Shown here piece after piece: positions 57,861 to 64,000 of a stretch of 64,000 bases of DNA; position 1 is the first letter of the stretch; every line of letters begins with the position of its first letter. The notes under the pieces are model-generated. The model ran no database searches. It was not told the DNA's origin and worked only from the letters and a program-made list of their open reading frames with translations. The stretch spans positions 205,243,327 to 205,307,326 of the forward strand of contig CM030364.1 in the NCBI GenBank assembly GCA_017893485.1. Reading direction: 5' to 3'. The position numbers and the translations under genes were made by a program. The stretch is from Hemerocallis citrina. Its lineage: Eukaryota > Streptophyta > Magnoliopsida > Asparagales > Asphodelaceae.

Positions 57861-58325
57861 CTAAACAGAAGAAGACTCAACAACATAAGCAACAGGATTC
57901 TTCATTAATTTTGGGATGACTGTCATTACATTGAATTTCAACAGTCCATCCTTAACATACCCTTTTTCCAAGTACACCCCATTCTTTGAAAGTACAAAAT
58001 TATCAGAAGCAAGCACTACCTTAAATCCATTCTTGCTTAGCAAAGATTCCGAGACCAGGTTCTTTCGAATATTCAGAATGTGCAACACATTGGTTAGTGT
58101 TAGTTCCTTGTCAGAAGTCATCTTCAGCACTATCTTTCCTGTTCCTTCAATCTTGGAGGTGGAAGAATTCCCCATGAACAGCTGTTCATTCTTGTTGCAT
58201 TTCTGGTATGAAGTAAACATATTCTTGTCCGAGTAGATGTGCTTGGTGGCTCCAGTATCATACCACCACTCACGAGGATTGCTCCCCACCAGATTGACCT
58301 CTGATACAACAACACAGAGGTCCAA
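57861..58325 (-). pseudogene. Copia protease and GAG-pre-integrase region
   Basis: WWYDTGATKHIYSD is the copia protease active site (D-T-G). LVSESLLSKNGFKVV and LEKGYVKDGLLKFNV follow, as is normal between protease and integrase. Confidence 0.85.
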
Positions 58326-59282
58326 GTTAGAGTGACCAGTGGACAGGTTCTCAACTATGTGCGCATGGGATTTGTCATTCCTTTTTGCCTTTCTAGTTCC
58401 AGCACGGATGTTATCCTTGCTGCAACATTCAGATATCTTGTGCTCCAGCTTACCACACTTGTGGTATTTTCCAGCAAACCTCTTTGCAGCAGGTTTCTTG
58501 TTCGAGCCCTGTGGTAAGAAATTCCTCTTTTTGCCCTTCTATTCGTGCTCCACCATGTTGGCTTTTTCTATCGACTGATTTTCATAGGACTTGTCAGCCT
58601 TGCGATTCTCCTCTTCAATCCGCAACCTGATAATCAGGTCCTCAAGAATCATTTTCTTTCACTTGTGCTTGAGATAGTTCTTGAAGTCCTTCCATCCAGG
58701 TGGAAGCTTCTCAATGAACGCTGCAACCTAGAATGGTTCATACAACGTCATGTTCTCTACAGCGATTTCGTGCATTATCACTTACAGTTCCTGAATTTGA
58801 CTCACAATAGTTTTGGAGTCAACCATCTTGTAGTCCAGAAACTTGCCAACTACAAACTTCTTGGAACCGGCATCTTTGGTTTTGTACTTCTTCTCCAAAG
58901 ACCCCTACAGAAGTTTAAATGTCTTGAAGACAGTACACAATGTAAAGCGGGTCTACCAAACCGTTCAGGATGTAATTTCTGCATAGATTTCACCCTGAGT
59001 CCATGCATCAACCGCAACAACTGAGTGCGCATCCATAGGTGCCAGCATAGGAGCAGTTTCAGTCAGAAACCTATCCAGCTTCAAGGTGGCCAGGTAGAAC
59101 TGCATCTTTCTCTACCACTTTTTGAATTCAGTTCCATTGAACTTTTCAAGCTTTTCTCCCATAGTTATATGTGTGGGTAGAACGACCATTTGTACCGTAA
59201 CCGGTTGTGCAATCACATTCTGGGTCACTGGGATTTTTACACTGAGCAGTCCATTGACATTCTCAGTTTGAGTGTTTTCCAT
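58326..59282 (-). pseudogene. Copia gag, broken
   Basis: The ATG at 59282 opens MENTQTENVNGLLSV. FNGTEFKKW (near 59120) and LPPGWKDFKNYLKHK (near 58690) are typical copia gag blocks. A CCHC knuckle near 58450 reads YHKCGKLEHKISEC, with its first cysteine replaced by tyrosine. At least five stops interrupt it. Confidence 0.8.
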
Positions 59283-60115
59283 TTTCTGAAACAATTAGAA
59301 TTCAACTGTTAGTTGTTTGTTTTTTCCAAAATGATAACAACACCTATAAATGTTCTTCACAAAACTGTTAGAATAGAGGAAAAAACTTTGCTTCAAGATT
59401 GTTAGAACTTGAATTTCGAAAAATAGAAAAGTCCTAATGGTCTTTGTGAAGAAGTACAATTACAGGAATAAAAGAAAACAAACCAGACAATTCAATACAG
59501 AGTCGAGATAAAGATCTCTGTCCTTAAAGCAAAATTCGCCTCGTAGTGTGACGGTAGTTGACGAACTGCCTCCTAGGATACAACTGTATTTACTTTTCTC
59601 TGAAGAGCAGCACCCTAGCTTCAGAGATACCAGTGAACCAGTAGCTGTGTTGCACTCTCAGACTCAAACTAAGAGGAAGAAGAAGGTTATTGTCAAATTC
59701 AAAATTGTGTAACTTGATAGACAAAAATGACCACTTATAGGAGATGAGGAGTAACTGATGGATCCATTTGTAATACCCTGAACTTTTATTAAATGTGAAA
59801 TTGTTGATTTTACGTGTTGTGCACGTGCAAATTTGTGTATAAATATTTTCTTATGAAATGATTTTTATAACATGAGCAAATAATTAATTTCTTTCCTTCT
59901 CTTTTCTTTTAAGCCCATTTTTAGAAGCCTAAATTTGTTTTCTAAATAAAGCCCAATCTAATGAATTAATTATTTTTTTTCTAAAAGCCCACTATTTTTT
60001 TAAAAGCCCATGAATTAACTACCTTTTAATTAACTTGTCATGTAGACACATTTTTTTTGTAGACAATTAATTAATTTATAATGTACAACTTTAATTGGGG
60101 GGACACTATTTGGGG

Positions 60116-60131
60116 CACGTGCTTGCACGTG
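60116..60131. promoter_or_regulatory. Paired CACGTG boxes in LTR C
   Basis: Two G-box palindromes 10 bp apart, about 185 bp upstream of the TATA box. Confidence 0.5.
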
Positions 60132-60310
60132 TGTGTGCTATGCACACCTTTCTTGGCCGGATTGCATGAGAGAGAGAGAGTGGGGGTGTGGATTAGTGGA
60201 GTGGTGGTTTTTGTGTTCATGGGTGGTTGCTACAACTTCTCATTGTATCCTAGCCATTCATCTACAACCATCTAATGCAATCCTAGCCCTCCATTCAACC
60301 CTAAAACTTG

Positions 60311-60318
60311 TATAAATA
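60311..60318 (+). promoter_or_regulatory. LTR C TATA box
   Basis: TATAAATA followed by CCCC. Confidence 0.65.
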
Positions 60319-61095
60319 CCCCTTCCTTTATGCATACAACACTAAGAAATATTTTGAAAAGAAAGAAACTATATAGGAGAGTAAAAGAGAGAGAGAGTAA
60401 AAAGATTGAGTGCATTAGTGTGTGTGTTTTTGGAGGCCGGCTACTACAACCCACGGCAAGGAAAGGCTCGGTTTCACCAAGTGCAAGGCGGAGGAAACAT
60501 TGTGGTGGCTCATTCTAGGAGGAGAAGGACCAATCGTGTTCAAGGAGATTCTAGGAGTATTGTAGTATTTTCTTTAAATAGGTGGGTGTTTTTCTATACT
60601 TCTAATGTTAGACATCATGTTAGGGATTTTGAAACATATGCATGCTTAAAGAACTAATAAGATAATCACTTGTGGACTTTAAAAAGGACTTGCTAGACAA
60701 ATGAGTAAATGCTTGATAAATTGCGTGCTATTAGGTATAATTCATGTCTAATGTAGTTAAATTCACTTATTGCCATGAAATTGTGGAATTGGAACCATGT
60801 AATTATAGAAATATTCATGCATTGGTTAGTAGATGAATTGCTAAATTTTGTGCTTATTGAACCATTGTATTGTTTGCTCAAGGAATGCAACTTTGATTAT
60901 AAGTATTATGAATAAAGAAGGGAAAAAACAGAAATCTACAATTTTTAATAAAGTTTTAATGCAAGGAATTGAGTAGAGGATTTGTTAAAGTGAATTTTTG
61001 CAATTTGTAAACATAGAATACAAATTAGAGTGAAAATACTTATTTTATTATAAAAAATATATCCATGATCTATCCTAATTTGCAACCTGGTGCAA

Positions 61096-61345
61096 TCGAC
61101 AGTCGACCGAATTAGAGTCGACAGTCGACTGTTAGGTAATAAATTTCGGATTCTAGTTGCAGAACAATCGACCGACTGTATTGTAACAGTCGACTGCCCT
61201 GACTATTGGTTTTCGAGTTTTAAAATCTTTGCAGAACAGTCGACCGACTGTATTGTAACAGTCGACTACCCTGAGTATTTGTCTGCGAGTTTTTAATTCT
61301 CGCAGAACAGCCGACTGGCTATGTTTTGACAGTCGACTGCCCTGA
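61096..61345. repeat. ~72-bp tandem repeats with CAGTCGACTG
   Basis: Units start GCAGAAC at 61169, 61241 and 61312 (periods 72 and 71). Each has a CGACCGACTG or similar site and then ACAGTCGACTGCCCTGA. Unit sequence outside the GTCGAC sites differs from the 79-bp units of B. Confidence 0.9.
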
Positions 61346-62568
61346 AGTTTAAATGATATCCAGTTTTCATGTGATAATTTTCTATAACCTTTGGCCTAGT
61401 ATATTTGAGACTATTTTTGCAAGAAAGAACTTACTATAAATTGTTAGCTTTAATTATCTTTAGATAAAGAAAAATGTATTGATTAAAAGATGATTTGAAA
61501 AGAGTTTTGATAATGAAAGAAAAATGAAAGTATGAATGTTAGATTTAGTATTGATAAAATGAGAATAAGGGAATTGTGTGGAAAGAATAAACTATTGAGT
61601 ATGACAAATTGAATTTCTTTGTATATGCATGATATTGTACATGAAATTGGAATTTTAATGACATGATGAGTTATGAAGGATATTATGAATATGAATATAC
61701 AAATGCTATGAACATGAAAAAGAATATTATTGTTAATCATGGAAAAAGATTTTATGAGTATGAAAAACTCGGTGTTGTAATTATGAGTTGAAATTAAGAA
61801 CTAGGGTGTAGCTAAGCCTTATACCGGCAATAAAAGAAATGTTGAGATGAAATTTGAAATGAAAAGACCAAGATTTGGGACATGAGAAATGATTGAATAA
61901 GACCGGTATAGTGGAAGTGCTAACCCTAAGGGATTGATTTTGTTCATGATTCAATTAAATTAAGGACTAGATACATAGTGAAGATGTGATGAACGTAAGA
62001 GACAAATATGAGTATGAGGGCCATTGGATTGACAGCGTAAGAGTATTCACAGGATGTCCCTTAATGCGTCATGATTAGGGCATGGATACTACTCCAGAGT
62101 ACTATCCCGGTGGCGACGCTTATGGGGTGATCGAATGACTGCGGGTGGTGTCATGTTTATGGTAGGAGATGAATTACCACATGATGCCTGCATGATGAGT
62201 CATGTGTCAGTGCGTTTGGATTCTCTCCAGGGTGCCAAGACGTGAGATCGTAGTTCATAGAATGCCTAAGATACTTACCGTAGTTACAAGAGTAGATTAG
62301 GTCATGCGAGGGATTGAACCCTACAAGATGAAGAACGATTAAGGGCTTGCCCTCGGAACTATATAGTATGAGCTGCATAGACTCTGAACAAGTGCGCATT
62401 AGTATCATATAATGTAAACAACTGCATTAAGGACTAAATGCACTTCACAACACGACATCAATATGATAGTTCCTTGTAGTTTGTCTTGTGATCAAGTTTG
62501 TGATTGTTCAAGTCTGGAAAATCATTATACTGTTTCCGGCATAGAGAGGATGACCGTGTATAATATTT

Positions 62569-62589
62569 CGTCAGTTGAATGAACTGACG
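62569..62589 (+). other. Conserved stem-loop in LTR C
   Basis: CGTCAGTT (62569-62576), loop GAATG, AACTGACG (62582-62589): perfect 8-bp stem. Confidence 0.75.
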
Positions 62590-63361
62590 CGCCCAAAGTT
62601 TTATATGCAGGGTAAAGAGGTTGACAAATTGAAGTAGACATGCTGCTCAAAGATTGATTTAAATATTGTAAAATTGTTCTATGTAATTACTGTAAATTGT
62701 TTCTGCTGTATGAATGTAAATGTATAATGTAACTCTGATATAAGAAATGTTTTAATTTCCTTGTAAAATTGTACGAAGGAAGTGTAAAGATCCTGTGGAA
62801 CTTCGAATTCAGTTGTATTTTGGAATTCAGGGTGTTACGCCATTACTCTGTAACAGCAGAGTAATGGCTCAAAAAACGTAACCGATGGATCCATTATTCT
62901 GCTGTAATAGAGTAATGGCACCAGTTATAGAATTTCAAACGCCTCAACAGTAAACTGGATCCAGGGAAAATTTTGGAGCGGGGTAAAAAATAATTTAGGC
63001 CGAACTGAACCGAACCGAGTCGAGCCGAGCCGAAGCCGGATCCTCTCTTCACTACACGTTAGTGGTAACCCCAGGACTACACCCTTTGTCCATTTCTTTA
63101 TCTTATATACTAGAGAAATCTTTCTTAACTTTCGATGTGGGACTATCCATTTTCGCCGAATCCCCAAGTAAATACATTTCGAGTACTCAACTTTGGACCA
63201 AAATATCTCATTCATATGGAATCCGTTTTTGGTAAATGAGTATATTACGGAATAGTACTCGACGAGGGGAACACAATTCAATTACTTTCCGGTGCCACCG
63301 GTGGCCGGAGCCCACCGTAATCAGTCCCGGAAAATATGCCAAAAATATTTCCAACAATCTC

Positions 63362-64000
63362 TTCATCATGCACTTTCCAATGCTCAATGTGCATATTTCT
63401 TTCACAAAATCTGAGACGAGGGCCCAAAATCAAATGTTACTTTTTGAACTCACTCTTGTTGATCCACCGTGAGTTCGAGAGGGGATGTAAATATATTTAT
63501 ATTATAACAAATGACACATGTATTATACGTGCTTATTCAACTTGGGTTTCATGTCCAAACTTCAGCATTTAGATTGTCCAGATAATGTTTAAAGAAGTAT
63601 TTCAGAAGATGGATTCATATAGTATTCTCGAGATATAGTTTATACTTTAATTTCTTGACTTATTTCTTCATGATTATTTGTAAAATTGATTTCATTTCGC
63701 ATGAAAGAAGATTAATGGACTAAGATTGTGTAGATGAATTTACTTTCAGATGGACTATTATAATCGCAGTTTTTGAAGATATCTTTAGCAAGTGGACTTA
63801 TATACCTGTTAGTGTCATAACTAATTAACTACATACACTTTGGTAACTTGGTTGATTGAAAAGGTAGGCTCAGACTTCTATATCATTTTCACCTTTAGAA
63901 GGAGTACAGTATTGCCTACCACCTTTCGGGAATTTATCCTGGATTATTAAACTACCATATGTTAAAATAGTGTACAAAAACAGTGTATGTATACTATACA
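63362..64000. other. Flanking DNA, no gene supported
   Basis: The first 49 bp may be part of the minus-strand exon candidate (see 53585-53720). The rest is AT-rich with no open frame of note, repeat or element boundary that I can recognise. Confidence 0.4.

Larger units (their letters stand above)
59769..62839 (+). mobile_element. Solo LTR C
   Basis: Starts TGTAATACCCTG and ends TTCAGGGTGTTACG (terminal A changed to G), flanked by a perfect CCATT duplication (59764-59768, 62840-62844). The other copia LTR at 54078-54130 shows the near-empty site. 3071 bp, no internal region. It has paired CACGTG (60116-60121, 60126-60131), TATAAATA at 60311-60318, a GTCGAC repeat array (61096-61345) and the conserved stem-loop (62569-62589). 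The GGATTGAACCCTACAA and TTGCCCTCGGAAC blocks (62310-62370) match D (22960-23000). Confidence 0.93.
53721..63356 (-). mobile_element. Ty1/copia retrotransposon, minus strand, with nested solo LTR
   Basis: LTRs at 53721-54694 (974 bp) and 59400-63356 (881 bp after taking out a nested solo LTR). On the minus strand they start TGTTGAAAATATT or TGTTGGAAATATT and end GTTCTAACA. A perfect ATCTC duplication flanks the element (53716-53720, 63357-63361). Coding order on the minus strand is gag, protease, integrase, reverse transcriptase, RNase H, the copia order. A purine tract GTGGGGGAT precedes the 3' LTR (+ strand 54695-54704). All ORFs are broken. A Tork-like lineage is a guess from the protease and GAG-pre-integrase words. 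Confidence 0.93.
59400..63356 (-). repeat. Copia 5' LTR, interrupted by solo LTR C
   Basis: The outer pieces are 59400-59768 and 62845-63356, counting the duplicated CCATT once. The sequence after its end (59399 downward, minus strand ATCTTGAAGCAAAG) does not match the initiator-Met primer site. Confidence 0.9.

Overview
This window is plant nuclear DNA made almost entirely of transposable elements. The evidence is a set of plant element types (long-LTR Ty3/gypsy solo LTRs, a Tat-type Ty3/gypsy element with a second RNase H, a Ty1/copia element, an L1-like LINE, a Mutator-like element, a hAT element and a TRIM), plant-style introns and AT-rich spacers. The exact taxon cannot be read from it. 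I found no intact host gene. The only apparently intact multi-exon coding unit is an antisense gene carried inside the Tat-type retrotransposon.

Layout. 1-2221 is the 3' part of a long LTR. 2222-14638 is a decayed LINE, split at 4843-9935 by a solo LTR (TSD GGGTG) that itself holds a complete 1230-bp TRIM (6683-7912, TSD ATTTC). 14639-16671 is the 3' end of a truncated Tat-like element. Next comes a tandem array of small exon-like units, now split between 16672-17064 and 38501-42418 by a 21.4-kb Mutator-like element (17065-38491, imperfect 9-bp TSD, long TIRs). The Mutator element is swollen by other insertions: a solo LTR in its left TIR (17314-23416, TSD ACTGC) holding another solo LTR (18051-21030, TSD ATGTT); an LTR in its transposase gene that is now in two opposed pieces (24206 and 33321, TSD TCCAT read on opposite strands); a hAT element; a solo LTR in the hAT gene (24774-31540, TSD TCATG); a solo LTR inside that (27065-30388, TSD GTTGT); and one more LTR (about 34560-37819).

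On the right, 42424-53584 is a full-length Tat-type retrotransposon: two 617-bp LTRs, TSD CCACC, gag-pro-RT-RH-aRH-IN on the plus strand, a three-exon antisense gene on the minus strand, and tandem 3' repeats. A Ty1/copia element follows on the minus strand (53721-63356, TSD ATCTC). Its right-hand LTR carries a 3071-bp solo LTR (59769-62839, TSD CCATT) inserted at the base of a small palindrome. Unidentified flanking DNA runs to 64000.

How parts relate. Most long solo LTRs (TGTA..., ...TTACA or ...TGACA) belong to one broad superfamily, probably Tekay/Del-like chromoviruses. They share paired CACGTG sites near the 5' end, and several share a conserved stem-loop near the 3' end. Three of them (the partial LTR at 1-2221, B at 24774 and C at 59769) carry clusters of the palindrome CAGTCGACTG. 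The nesting gives a relative order of events: array, then Mutator element, then hAT, then its solo LTR, then the solo LTR inside that. All junction calls were made by eye from the sequence; family names are inferred from motifs, not from database searches.
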